A stretch of 64,000 nucleotides of DNA, from contig CAZYEX010000003.1 in NCBI GenBank assembly GCA_964646605.1, forward strand, positions 1 to 64,000, given 5' to 3'. Below, in pieces: positions 26,580 to 35,037 of the stretch. Position numbers and translations under genes: made by a program. The first letter of the stretch is position 1. Each line of letters starts with the position of its first letter. Under the pieces are notes generated by a model. It did no database searches. It had not been told where the DNA came from and was given only the letters and a program-made list of their open reading frames with translations. This DNA is from SBAX01 sp964646605. GTDB taxonomy: Bacteria; Planctomycetota; Phycisphaerae; UBA1845.

Positions 26580-29500
26580 ATGGGCATCACCGACCTGCCG
26601 TCCGCCGTCCTGCGTTCCGTCTCCCGTCTGCCGCGCAAGATTCTCGGCTCGCGCAACGAACGCCTGCTCAAGGTCTACCAGCGCCGCGTCCCACCGATCG
26701 GGGCGCTGGAACCCCCGCTTCGCGGCGACTTCGACACCCGCTTGGCCCAAGGCTGCGACGAATGGCGAGTCACCGAGCTCGCCGAGGAAGAACGGGCCGC
26801 GACGATCCAACGCCTGCGGGTCGAACTGAGCACCGACCTGCGGGATCGCACGGCCGCTCTCCGTGAACGGTGTCTTCAGCACTACGAACCGTTTGAAAAG
26901 TGGTGGCAAGCCCTCACCCCCACGCAGCGCTTGGAGAGCTACTACAAGGACGAATACCGCAAACGCAACACCAAGCTGATCGAGTCCCTGGATCGCGACG
27001 GCAGTTCGACGGAGGCTTTCGCCATCCTCCGTGAGGCCTCCCGCCGGGCCCAAAATCACCGCCATTTCGACTGCCAACTCATCGGCGGGCGGGTCCTTTT
27101 CGAGGGCAAGATCGCGGAAATGAAAACCGGCGAGGGAAAAACCATCGTCTGCCACCTGGCCGCGTACCTCAACGTCCTCCTGAGCCGAAAAATCCACATC
27201 ATCACGGTCAACGACTACCTGGTGAAGCGCGACGCGGAATTCGCCGCTCCCATCTTCGAGCTGGTGGGGATGAGCGTCGGGTACATCCAGGCCCAATGGG
27301 ACCCCGGCGGACGCGAGGGAATCCGCAAGCACGCCTACGCTTGCGACATCACCTACGGCACCAACAGCGAGTTCGGCTTCGACTACCTTCGCGACAACAT
27401 GAAGACCCACCTCGACGAGCAGGTGCAAGGAGCGCTCGACTACGTCATCGTCGACGAGGTGGACTCCATTCTCATCGACGAAGCCCGCACCCCGCTGATC
27501 ATCTCCGGTCCGACCCACGACGACGTGACCCGCTACCCTCGGGCGGACAAGGTCGCCTCGGAACTCGTCCGCCGGCAAGCGACCTGGGACCGAAAGGTTC
27601 TACAAACCGTCGCCAAGTTCGACGGCGAGGATCACAACATCCCCAAACTCGTCGACGCCATGGCCATCCTTGGTTTCAAGGAAAAAAAGGCCCGTGCGAG
27701 CCGCGGGATTCAGCCCCCGCGGGCGCTCGACAATGTAGCGTCACCCCTTGTGGGTGACGCAGAGGGCGCCGCTGGTGACGAAGCCGGCCAGGCGACCCTG
27801 GGCCCCGACTTTCTCACCGACGACCATGTCGAAGCCGTCCAATTCTACGAATCGTCCGTCCTCGAACTCCCCGCCGCGGAGCAATACCGCCGCTACTTCA
27901 TCGTGCAGCTCGAGCGCAAGCAGGTCGGCCTTACGCATGAAGGAGTGACCATCGCCCAGGAACTCCTCGATCTGGGAAGTCTGTACAGCGGATCGAACAT
28001 GGAGTGGCCCCACCTCATCGAGAACGCCCTTCGCGCCCACAAGGTCTATCTCGGCGACAAGGACTACGTCGTTCAGAACGGGCAGGTCATCATCGTCGAT
28101 CCCTTCACGGGCCGACTGATGCACGGGCGGCAGTGGTCGGACGGGTTGCATCAGGCCGTCGAAGCCAAGGAAGGCGTGAAGGTCAAGGAGGAAACCCAAA
28201 CCCTCGCCACGATCACCATCCAGAACTTCGTCAAGCTCTATCGCATCAAGGCGGGCATGACCGGGACGGCCATGACCGAGGCCAACGAGTTCGACAAAAT
28301 CTACAAGCTCGACGTCGTCGAAATCCCCACCAACCGCCCCGTCGATCGCGCCGACCATAACGACAAGATGTACCGCGACACGGAGCAGAAATACGACGCC
28401 ATCGTCGAGGAAATCTTCGAGGTCCACCGCCGCGGCCGACCGGCCGACCCCTTCCTGATGGCCGATGCGTTGACCGCGCTGAAACCGATCCTGGACCGCC
28501 AGAAGAGAGATACGCACAAAATCGACGAGGCCCTCGACCGCTTTCAGAAGGCCGAAGTCGGCGACGCCAAGACCATCGCCTTCCTGGTCGAGACCTACGA
28601 CGAAATGATGGGCGACCTCGCCCACGGACGGCCCGTCCTGGTGGGAACCACGAGCGTGGAAAACTCCGAGAAGCTCTCTCGACTGCTCAGCAACCGTTAC
28701 GGCATCGAGCACGAAGTGCTCAACGCCAAGAATCACGCCCGCGAAGCGGAGATCGTGGCCAAAGCCGGGTACGTGTCGCTTCCCGTGCTCGGCGGGGACA
28801 AGACGCTCCGCGGACACGTGACCATCGCCACGAACATGGCCGGTCGCGGAACGGACATCAAACTTGGACCGGGCGTCGTCTATGCCAAGTGCAAAGTGCC
28901 CGAAAAACTGCCCGACGGCGCTCGCCCCAGCCCCCTGTTCCCCACCGGCGTCACCAAGTGCTGTATTCGCTGCGACGAGTACGACCCGGCGACGAACTGT
29001 GCGCACTGCTATAAGCCCAAGCTCGACCCTCGTTTCCCGGCCTTGGGTCGAACGGTCTGCCCCATCACCGTTCCTTGCGGACTGCACATCATCGGCACCG
29101 AACGCCACGAGGCCCGGCGGATCGACAACCAGCTTCGCGGTCGATCCGGGCGTCAAGGCGACCCCGGATCGTCGCGTTTTTCACTCTCCCTGCAGGACGA
29201 GCTGCTCCGCCTCTTCATGTCCGATTGGATGCTGAAGATGATGGAGCGTCTCGGTTTCACCGAGGGCACCTCGCTGGAGGACAAGCGCCTCAACAAGGGC
29301 ATCGAGCGCGCCCAACGCAAGGTCGAGGAACGCAACTTCTCCACCCGCAAGCACCTCCTCGAGTGGGACGAGCCCATGGACTTCCAGCGCAAGGAGTTCT
29401 ACACCGCCCGCCAGCGAATCCTCGAGGAGCGCGACCTGCCCGAACTCATTTTCGGCACCATCGACAACGCCATCGACTCGACGCTCCGGCAGCTCCTCGG

Positions 29501-30857
29501 CGGCAACTACAACCGCACCTGCATCGTCGAGTGGTGCCGCAGCCAACTCGATCTGACCATCGACGAAGACAGCATCGAACTGGACGATCTCGAATCCGCC
29601 AAACAGAGCATTCGCCAAAAGGCCAAAGACGAGGCCATGGAGATCATCCGCACCTCGCTCGGCGAATACATCGACCCCGAGGAACCGCCCAGCGAGTGGG
29701 ATGTCGGCGGTCTTTTGCAGTGGGCCCGACGGGCCTTCAAAGTCTCCACGCTGACGCAGAACCAACTTCGCAGAATGCAACCCCAGGAGATCGAAGACGC
29801 CCTGGTCGAAGCCGCCCAGGCCCATTACGACTCCGTCGAACTCGACGGTATCTCTCTCTACCTGGACCCCCAGTACCCCTATCGCGCCTTGGGCGACTGG
29901 GCGAGGACCAAGTTCAACATCGAGAGCAACGTCGACGAACTGCTCCACAAGTCCCGCGACGAAATCCGCGAATTGTTCGATCAGGGCGTCCGCCAAGCGT
30001 ATCAGGAACGCGAAATCTCCTACCCCGTCGAGTGGTGCCTGCAACGCTTGCTCGCCGAGGACGGGGCCAACAACGCCGCCTCCGCCGCCGCCATCGCCGA
30101 ATGGGCCAACGCCAAGTTCAACGTCGGTTGGACGCTCCAGAACGTGCAGGGCAAGTCGCGTCAGGAACTTCATGACACGCTCGTGACCCTCAACCGCGAG
30201 GCCTTCCACGGGCGACTGGAACGCGAAGTCCAACACAATATCAGCGGCCGGACCCGCGAAGCCGCCGCCGATTGGGGTCGAAATCGCTTCGGAGCAGCCT
30301 GGAACGAGCAGCGCTTCGAACGCTTCGACGGCGACCTCCAAGCCGCTTTGCTCGCCCAGGGCCGCGAAATGCTCCGCTGGGAACTCACGCGCCTCGAACA
30401 GTTCGTTCTCCTGCGCATCTACGACCAGGCCTGGAAGGATCACTTGCTGGAAATGGATCATCTCCGCAGCGCGATCCAGCAGCGCCACCTGGGCGGCGAC
30501 CAGACCCACCCCCAAAGTCAGTACGCCATCGAGGGCCGCGATCTGTTCAGCCAGATGTGGTCGCGCATCGCCAACCGCGTCACCGACATCGTCTTCAAGA
30601 TCAAGGACGTGAGCGGCGGGGATGGAGACGGCGCGGCCCGGGCGCCTCGCGCCGCAGCGGGCATGACCTTTCGCCACGCCGACGCCACCGGCGCGGGATT
30701 CTCCGGCGGCGCCGCCGACCAAGCCGCCGCCATGCGCGCCCAGGGTACCGAGGGCAAGGTCGAAACCATCCGCCGCGAACAACCCAGAGTCGGGCGAAAC
30801 GCCCCCTGCCCTTGCGGCAGCGGCAAAAAATACAAACAGTGCCACGGCAAGACGTGA
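26580..30857 (+). CDS. secA: preprotein translocase ATPase SecA (extended form)
   Basis: The motor ATPase that drives proteins through SecYEG. At 1425 residues it is far longer than E. coli SecA (901). Walker A AEMKTGEGKT (about residue 180), DEVDSILIDEARTPLIISG, GMTGTAMTEANEFDKIY and RGRSGRQGDPGSS are all present. The C-terminal zinc motif is RNAPCPCGSGKKYKQCHG. Three extra parts are visible. First, an in-frame repeat-derived insert at about residues 373-405. Second, a Cys cluster (KCCIRCDEYD, CAHC, VCPITVPC) at about 793-835 between GRGTDIKLG and GLHIIGTERHE. Third, four copies of a W-[AG]-x2-[RK]-F module at about 1045-1267 in the helical scaffold region. It should be functional since all ATPase motifs are intact. 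Confidence 0.95.
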   Translation: MGITDLPSAVLRSVSRLPRKILGSRNERLLKVYQRRVPPIGALEPPLRGDFDTRLAQGCDEWRVTELAEEERAATIQRLRVELSTDLRDRTAALRERCLQHYEPFEKWWQALTPTQRLESYYKDEYRKRNTKLIESLDRDGSSTEAFAILREASRRAQNHRHFDCQLIGGRVLFEGKIAEMKTGEGKTIVCHLAAYLNVLLSRKIHIITVNDYLVKRDAEFAAPIFELVGMSVGYIQAQWDPGGREGIRKHAYACDITYGTNSEFGFDYLRDNMKTHLDEQVQGALDYVIVDEVDSILIDEARTPLIISGPTHDDVTRYPRADKVASELVRRQATWDRKVLQTVAKFDGEDHNIPKLVDAMAILGFKEKKARASRGIQPPRALDNVASPLVGDAEGAAGDEAGQATLGPDFLTDDHVEAVQFYESSVLELPAAEQYRRYFIVQLERKQVGLTHEGVTIAQELLDLGSLYSGSNMEWPHLIENALRAHKVYLGDKDYVVQNGQVIIVDPFTGRLMHGRQWSDGLHQAVEAKEGVKVKEETQTLATITIQNFVKLYRIKAGMTGTAMTEANEFDKIYKLDVVEIPTNRPVDRADHNDKMYRDTEQKYDAIVEEIFEVHRRGRPADPFLMADALTALKPILDRQKRDTHKIDEALDRFQKAEVGDAKTIAFLVETYDEMMGDLAHGRPVLVGTTSVENSEKLSRLLSNRYGIEHEVLNAKNHAREAEIVAKAGYVSLPVLGGDKTLRGHVTIATNMAGRGTDIKLGPGVVYAKCKVPEKLPDGARPSPLFPTGVTKCCIRCDEYDPATNCAHCYKPKLDPRFPALGRTVCPITVPCGLHIIGTERHEARRIDNQLRGRSGRQGDPGSSRFSLSLQDELLRLFMSDWMLKMMERLGFTEGTSLEDKRLNKGIERAQRKVEERNFSTRKHLLEWDEPMDFQRKEFYTARQRILEERDLPELIFGTIDNAIDSTLRQLLGGNYNRTCIVEWCRSQLDLTIDEDSIELDDLESAKQSIRQKAKDEAMEIIRTSLGEYIDPEEPPSEWDVGGLLQWARRAFKVSTLTQNQLRRMQPQEIEDALVEAAQAHYDSVELDGISLYLDPQYPYRALGDWARTKFNIESNVDELLHKSRDEIRELFDQGVRQAYQEREISYPVEWCLQRLLAEDGANNAASAAAIAEWANAKFNVGWTLQNVQGKSRQELHDTLVTLNREAFHGRLEREVQHNISGRTREAAADWGRNRFGAAWNEQRFERFDGDLQAALLAQGREMLRWELTRLEQFVLLRIYDQAWKDHLLEMDHLRSAIQQRHLGGDQTHPQSQYAIEGRDLFSQMWSRIANRVTDIVFKIKDVSGGDGDGAARAPRAAAGMTFRHADATGAGFSGGAADQAAAMRAQGTEGKVETIRREQPRVGRNAPCPCGSGKKYKQCHGKT
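27697..27759 (+). repeat. two adjacent palindromic elements inserted in frame in secA
   Basis: The first hairpin (27697-27729) pairs CCGCGGG with CCCGCGG and CGAG with CTCG. The second (27734-27759) has stem CGTCACCC/GGGTGACG with loop CTTGT and is preceded by TGTAG. Relative to other copies it carries a paired T:A for C:G change, so the stem is kept. Together they encode RGIQPPRALDNVASPLVGD without breaking the frame. Confidence 0.85.
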
Positions 30858-30861
30858 TAAG

Positions 30862-31003
30862 AATGACCAATGACCAATTACGAATTACCAGTTACGAGTT
30901 ACCCCGTCCCGTTCAACCTGCAAGAGTTCCGTGGGCAATTCGTAATGGGTACCTGGTCATTGGTAATTGGTCATTGGTAATTCGCAACTTCTAACTCGTA
31001 ACT
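30862..31003. repeat. inverted pair of 7-bp-period arrays
   Basis: Left arm 30862-30903 is six exact heptamers: AATGACC twice, AATTACG, AATTACC, AGTTACG, AGTTACC. Right arm 30955-31003 is seven heptamers: GGTCATT and GGTAATT alternating twice, then CGCAACT, TCTAACT, CGTAACT. The right arm read in reverse complement uses nearly the same vocabulary (AATGACC, AATTACC, AGTTACG). The arms flank about 51 bases and fill the gap between secA and the oxoprolinase gene. The AT-rich composition contrasts with the surroundings. Confidence 0.9.
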
Positions 31004-31013
31004 CAGGCTGCGT

Positions 31014-34000
31014 ATGTCGTCTGGCTCCTGGCAATTCTCCATCGACGTGGGCGGCACGTTCACGGACGTTGTCGCCCGTGATCCTCAAGGGGAGCTGCGG
31101 ACCTACAAACTCCTCAGTTCCGGGGCGATCCGCGGACAATGCGCCGAGGGTTCGACCGCCGACTGCATCATCGATTCTTCCCGCATCGGCGAGTCGGACA
31201 ACCTTTGGGTCGGGCATGGTCTCTCTCTCTTGAACGATGTAGCGCCACCCCTTGTGGGTGGCGTCCACAACAGCGATCGCAAGGGACCGGTGTTGTCCGC
31301 CGCGCGGGTCACCGCATCCGACGGCACCACCGGCCAACTCCATCTAGACCCGCCGCTTCTCACTTCCCATTTCTCACCTCTCACTTCCTACGAACTGCGC
31401 AGCGACGAAGAAGCCCCCGTGGTCGCCATTCGTATGCTCATGGGGTTGGGCCTCGACCAGCCCATCGGACCCGTCGACGTACGCCTCGGCACGACCCGCG
31501 CCACCAACGCTCTCCTGGAACGCAAGGGGTCGCGCGTCGCTTTCGTCACCACCCGTGGTTTCGGCGACGTCCTCAAGATCGGATACCAGGATCGCCCCAA
31601 GCTTTTCGATCTGAACATCCGCAAGCGCCACGAGCTCGCCGAATCCGTGGTCGAAATCGACGAGAGGCTCGGCGCCGCGGGGGACGTCCTTCGCACTCCC
31701 GACGAGCATGTCGTGCGAACACAGCTCGAGCCTCTCAAAGCCGCCGGCATCGAGGCCCTGGCCGTTTGCTTCCTCCACTCCCACGTCAACCCCGTCCACG
31801 AAGAGCTCGTCGCCCGCATCGCCGAAGACGTCGGCTTCGCGCACGTTTCCGTTTCTTCACGGCTGATGCGGCTGGAGCGCATCGTGCCGCGCGGTGACAC
31901 CTCGGTCGTGGACGCTTACCTCAGCGGGGTCATTCGGGCCTACGCCGCGTCGCTTCGCAGGTCCATGCCCGAGGCCCGCATCCGCCTGATGACCAGCAAC
32001 GGCGGGCTGATCGACGCCTCCCTGGCCTCGGGAAAGGACACCGTCCTCAGCGGTCCCGCGGGCGGGGCCGTCGGATGCGCCCGGGTCACCTACGCCGCCG
32101 GATTCGACCGCGCCATCGGTTTCGACATGGGCGGGACGAGCACCGACGTTTGCCGCATCGAGCCCCCCCCCGACTCCTTCGAGTACCAGCACGAAACCGT
32201 CAAAGCCGGGGTGCGGATCATGGCCCCCATGATCGCCGTCGAGACCGTCGCCGCGGGCGGCGGGAGCGTCTGTGCCTTCGACGGGCAGAAGCTCACCGTC
32301 GGTCCGCACAGCGCCGGCGCCGACCCCGGCCCCGCCTGCTACGGCCGCGGCGGACCGCTCACCGTCACCGATATGAACCTCGCCCTGGGCCGCCTCGTCC
32401 CCGACCATTTTCCTTTTCGACTGGACCCCGACATCGTCGAACGGCGCTTGGAACTCCTCTGCGAGCAAGTCAACGCCGCGACCGGTTCTACCCTCACCCC
32501 CGTCGAACTCGCCGAAGGGTTCATCCAGATCGCCAACGCCAACATGGCCGCCGCCATCAAACGCATCTCCATCGCCAAAGGCTACGACCCCGCCGAATAC
32601 GTCCTCACCACGTTCGGCGGCGCTGGCGGACAACACGCCTGCGCCGTCGCGGAAATCCTCGGAATCCGGCGAGTCCTGTGTAATCCCTACGCCGGAGTTT
32701 TGAGCGCTCTCGGTCTGAGCGTCGCGGAAGTCAAACGCATGGGTCAGCGAAGCATCCAAGAGCCGCTGTCCTCATCGGTTGACACGGCGCTGCAACCCGT
32801 CTTCGCCTCCCTCGAGGATGAATTACGTCGCTCGCTCGCTGCGGACGGCGTGGGCGCGAACGCGATCGACTCGCCGATACGCACGCTCGACGTGTGCTAC
32901 GTCGGACAAGCAACGCTCCTGAGCGTCCCAACGGCGGACGCGGACGGCATACGCCGCTCCTTCGAAAAGCTCCATCGACAACTCTATGGATACACCCACC
33001 CCGACCGCGACCTCGAGCTCCGCGTCGCCCGTGTCGAACTCCGCGCCGCCCGCATCGAACTCCGCGCCTCCTCGCCCAATGTGGCGCCACCCCTTGCATC
33101 CCCCGACGTAGCGCCACCCCTTGTGGGTGGCGGACAGAGCCGCGGGCGCCAGCATGCGGACACGTTCGCCTTTCCCCCGACCCACAACCTCATCGTCCGC
33201 GCTCACCCACAACTCGTCCCCCTTCACCGCCCATGCGACCTTCGCGCCGGCGCCGACGTCACCGGCCCCGCGATCATCGCCGACGACAACAGCACCCTCG
33301 TCCTCGACCCCGGCTGGCAGGCTGCGGTTCTCGCCACAGGTGACATCCTCCTGACTCGCGCCGCCCTCGTTTCCCACGAACCGCTCTCCGTCCAGGCCGA
33401 CCCCATCCGCCTCGAACTGTTCCACAACCAATTCGCCGCCGTGGCCGAGCAGATGGGCGCCACCCTGCGACGCACCGCCCTCTCCGTCAACGTCAAGGAA
33501 CGCCTCGACTTCTCCTGCGCCGTCTTCACGCCGACCGGCGACCTGGTCGCCAACGCCCCGCACATCCCCGTCCACCTCGGCGGAATGAGCGACTGCGTGA
33601 AGTCGCTCATGGAGGACGTATCGCGCTTCGAACCCGGCGATGCCTACATCACCAACGACCCCTACCGCGGCGGATCGCACCTCAACGACATCACCGTCGT
33701 CACTCCCATCCACGACACGACGGGCGAGCGAATCCTCTTTTTCGTAGCCAGCCGCGCCCATCACGCCGAAATCGGCGGCACACGGCCCGGCTCCATGCCC
33801 CCCGACTCCACCAACCTCGCCGAGGAGGGAGTGCTCATCCGCGCTTTCCGCTACCTTGATCGAGGAAACGCACGCGTCCCGGAACTGCGCAAGCTCTTGA
33901 CCGCTCCGCCCTATCCGTCGCGCTCCCCCGACGACAACCTCGCCGACATCGCCGCCCAAGTCGCCGCCAATCGCACCGGTGCGACCGAACTGCTCCGCAT

Positions 34001-34943
34001 GATCGACGCCCACAGCCTGGACGTCGTCCACGGATACATGCGTCACATCCAGACCGCAGCCGAGCAGAAAATGCGTAGCGCGATTTCCAGACTCCCCGAC
34101 GGTGTCTACCGCTTCGAGGACCGTCTCGACGACGGCTCACCGATCCGACTCGCCATCACGGTGTCCGGCGACCAAGCCGTCCTCGACTTCACCGGCACGG
34201 GCCCCGTCCACCCCGGCAACCTCAACGCCAACCGCGCTATTGTTACCAGCGCCGTCCTCTACTGCTTCCGCTGTCTGATCGACGAGGACATCCCCCTCAA
34301 TTCGGGGGTTCTATCGCCCATTCGCATCATCCTGCCGACCTGCATGTTGAATCCGCCGTCGTCCGCCGATCCGCGACATTGCCCGGCCATCGTGGGCGGA
34401 AACGTGGAAACGTCGCAGCGAATCGTGGATTGCATCTTCGGCGCTTTGGGCACGGTTGCGGCCGGGCAGGGAACCATGAACAATCTGCTCATGGGCAACG
34501 AACGCTTCGGATACTACGAAACCATCTGCGGGGGCGCGGGGGCCGGACCGACCTTCCACGGCGCCGACGCCGTACACACACACATGACCAACACGCGGCT
34601 CACCGATCCCGAAGTCCTCGAATCGCGATACCCCGTCCGCGTCGTGCGCTTCGAAATCCGTCACGGATCGGGCGGCGGCGGACGATGCCGCGGCGGCTGC
34701 GGCGTCATCCGAGAACTGGAATTCCTCGAACCGTTGGACGTATCCATTCTCAGCCAGCGCCGCACCATCGCCCCCTACGGCCTGCAGGGCGGAGGTCCCG
34801 GTAAACCAGGCCGCAACCTCCTCCGCCGCGCCGACGCGCCCACGGACCTAGAACTCCCGCCCATCGTCAGCTTCCACGCCGCCCCCGGCGACCGACTGAC
34901 CCTCGAAACTCCGGGCGGAGGAGGATGGGGAAACGAGAAGTGA
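31014..34943 (+). CDS. 5-oxoprolinase / hydantoinase (HyuA-HyuB fusion)
   Basis: A 1309-residue ATP-dependent amidohydrolase of the hydantoinase/oxoprolinase family, with A and B subunits fused as in eukaryotic OPLAH (about 1290 residues). Residues about 5-250 are Hydant_A_N (IDVGGTFTDVVARDPQG, RLGTTRATNALLERKGSR). About 265-570 is HydantoinaseA (GFDMGGTSTDVCRIEPP). From about 798 on is HydantoinaseB (FHNQFAAVAEQMGATLRRTA, ITNDPYRGGSHLNDI). Expected reaction: hydrolysis of 5-oxoproline, hydantoin or a related cyclic amide. It contains three in-frame repeat insertions: near residues 75-84, near 115-126, and a double one near 690-707 in the A-B linker. The next gene encodes a D-glutamate cyclase, which makes 5-oxo-D-proline, so the two may form one pathway. 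Its stop codon lies inside a heptamer array. Confidence 0.9.
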   Translation: MSSGSWQFSIDVGGTFTDVVARDPQGELRTYKLLSSGAIRGQCAEGSTADCIIDSSRIGESDNLWVGHGLSLLNDVAPPLVGGVHNSDRKGPVLSAARVTASDGTTGQLHLDPPLLTSHFSPLTSYELRSDEEAPVVAIRMLMGLGLDQPIGPVDVRLGTTRATNALLERKGSRVAFVTTRGFGDVLKIGYQDRPKLFDLNIRKRHELAESVVEIDERLGAAGDVLRTPDEHVVRTQLEPLKAAGIEALAVCFLHSHVNPVHEELVARIAEDVGFAHVSVSSRLMRLERIVPRGDTSVVDAYLSGVIRAYAASLRRSMPEARIRLMTSNGGLIDASLASGKDTVLSGPAGGAVGCARVTYAAGFDRAIGFDMGGTSTDVCRIEPPPDSFEYQHETVKAGVRIMAPMIAVETVAAGGGSVCAFDGQKLTVGPHSAGADPGPACYGRGGPLTVTDMNLALGRLVPDHFPFRLDPDIVERRLELLCEQVNAATGSTLTPVELAEGFIQIANANMAAAIKRISIAKGYDPAEYVLTTFGGAGGQHACAVAEILGIRRVLCNPYAGVLSALGLSVAEVKRMGQRSIQEPLSSSVDTALQPVFASLEDELRRSLAADGVGANAIDSPIRTLDVCYVGQATLLSVPTADADGIRRSFEKLHRQLYGYTHPDRDLELRVARVELRAARIELRASSPNVAPPLASPDVAPPLVGGGQSRGRQHADTFAFPPTHNLIVRAHPQLVPLHRPCDLRAGADVTGPAIIADDNSTLVLDPGWQAAVLATGDILLTRAALVSHEPLSVQADPIRLELFHNQFAAVAEQMGATLRRTALSVNVKERLDFSCAVFTPTGDLVANAPHIPVHLGGMSDCVKSLMEDVSRFEPGDAYITNDPYRGGSHLNDITVVTPIHDTTGERILFFVASRAHHAEIGGTRPGSMPPDSTNLAEEGVLIRAFRYLDRGNARVPELRKLLTAPPYPSRSPDDNLADIAAQVAANRTGATELLRMIDAHSLDVVHGYMRHIQTAAEQKMRSAISRLPDGVYRFEDRLDDGSPIRLAITVSGDQAVLDFTGTGPVHPGNLNANRAIVTSAVLYCFRCLIDEDIPLNSGVLSPIRIILPTCMLNPPSSADPRHCPAIVGGNVETSQRIVDCIFGALGTVAAGQGTMNNLLMGNERFGYYETICGGAGAGPTFHGADAVHTHMTNTRLTDPEVLESRYPVRVVRFEIRHGSGGGGRCRGGCGVIRELEFLEPLDVSILSQRRTIAPYGLQGGGPGKPGRNLLRRADAPTDLELPPIVSFHAAPGDRLTLETPGGGGWGNEK
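31238..31263 (+). repeat. palindromic element in frame in the oxoprolinase gene
   Basis: TGTAG followed by stem CGCCACCC/GGGTGGCG with loop CTTGT. It is read in the same frame as the secA copy and encodes D-V-A-P-P-L-V-G-G. It lies in the variable part of the HyuA N-terminal region, where family members differ in length. Confidence 0.85.
31357..31391 (+). repeat. five-unit heptamer array inside the oxoprolinase gene
   Basis: Five contiguous 7-mers (TTCTCAC, TTCCCAT, TTCTCAC, CTCTCAC, TTCCTAC). They are read through in frame as LLTSHFSPLTSY, a segment out of character with the surrounding protein. It lies 93 bases after the hairpin insertion. Confidence 0.8.
33027..33068 (+). repeat. 21-bp tandem duplication in the oxoprolinase linker
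   Basis: Two near-identical 21-bp units (33027-33047 and 33048-33068, two mismatches), with a weaker third copy before them. They encode ARVELRA-ARIELRA directly upstream of the double hairpin insertion. Confidence 0.75.
33080..33132 (+). repeat. one partial and one complete palindromic element in frame
   Basis: A left half-copy (33080-33096, GTGGCGCCACCCCTTG) is followed after 10 bases by a full copy (33107-33132) with stem CGCCACCC/GGGTGGCG. Both are read in the frame that gives V-A-P-P-L, so the protein reads NVAPPLASPDVAPPLVGG in the linker between the A and B halves. Confidence 0.85.
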
Positions 34944-35036
34944 GAAGACTGAAGAGAGAAAAACCGAGACCTGTCCGACTGCGTTCTGTACATATGGGAT
35001 CTTCTAACTTCAGTCTTCCAACTTCAGTCTTCGTTC
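34933..35036. repeat. inverted pair of heptamer arrays between oxoprolinase and D-glutamate cyclase genes
   Basis: Left arm 34933-34960 is four 7-mers of form NNNNGAA (ACGAGAA, GTGAGAA, GACTGAA, GAGAGAA) and contains the TGA stop of the oxoprolinase gene. Right arm 35002-35036 is five 7-mers of form TTCNNNN (TTCTAAC, TTCAGTC, TTCCAAC, TTCAGTC, TTCGTTC) and ends one base before the ATG of the next gene. GACTGAA and TTCAGTC are reverse complements, so the arms are inverted copies. Confidence 0.85.
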
Positions 35037-35037
35037 C

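Noticed and set aside
29181..30845. Long open frame on the minus strand opposite secA
   Set aside because: It mirrors secA codon structure, is Ala/Val/Glu-rich without motifs and lies fully inside a gene with clear family motifs on the other strand.
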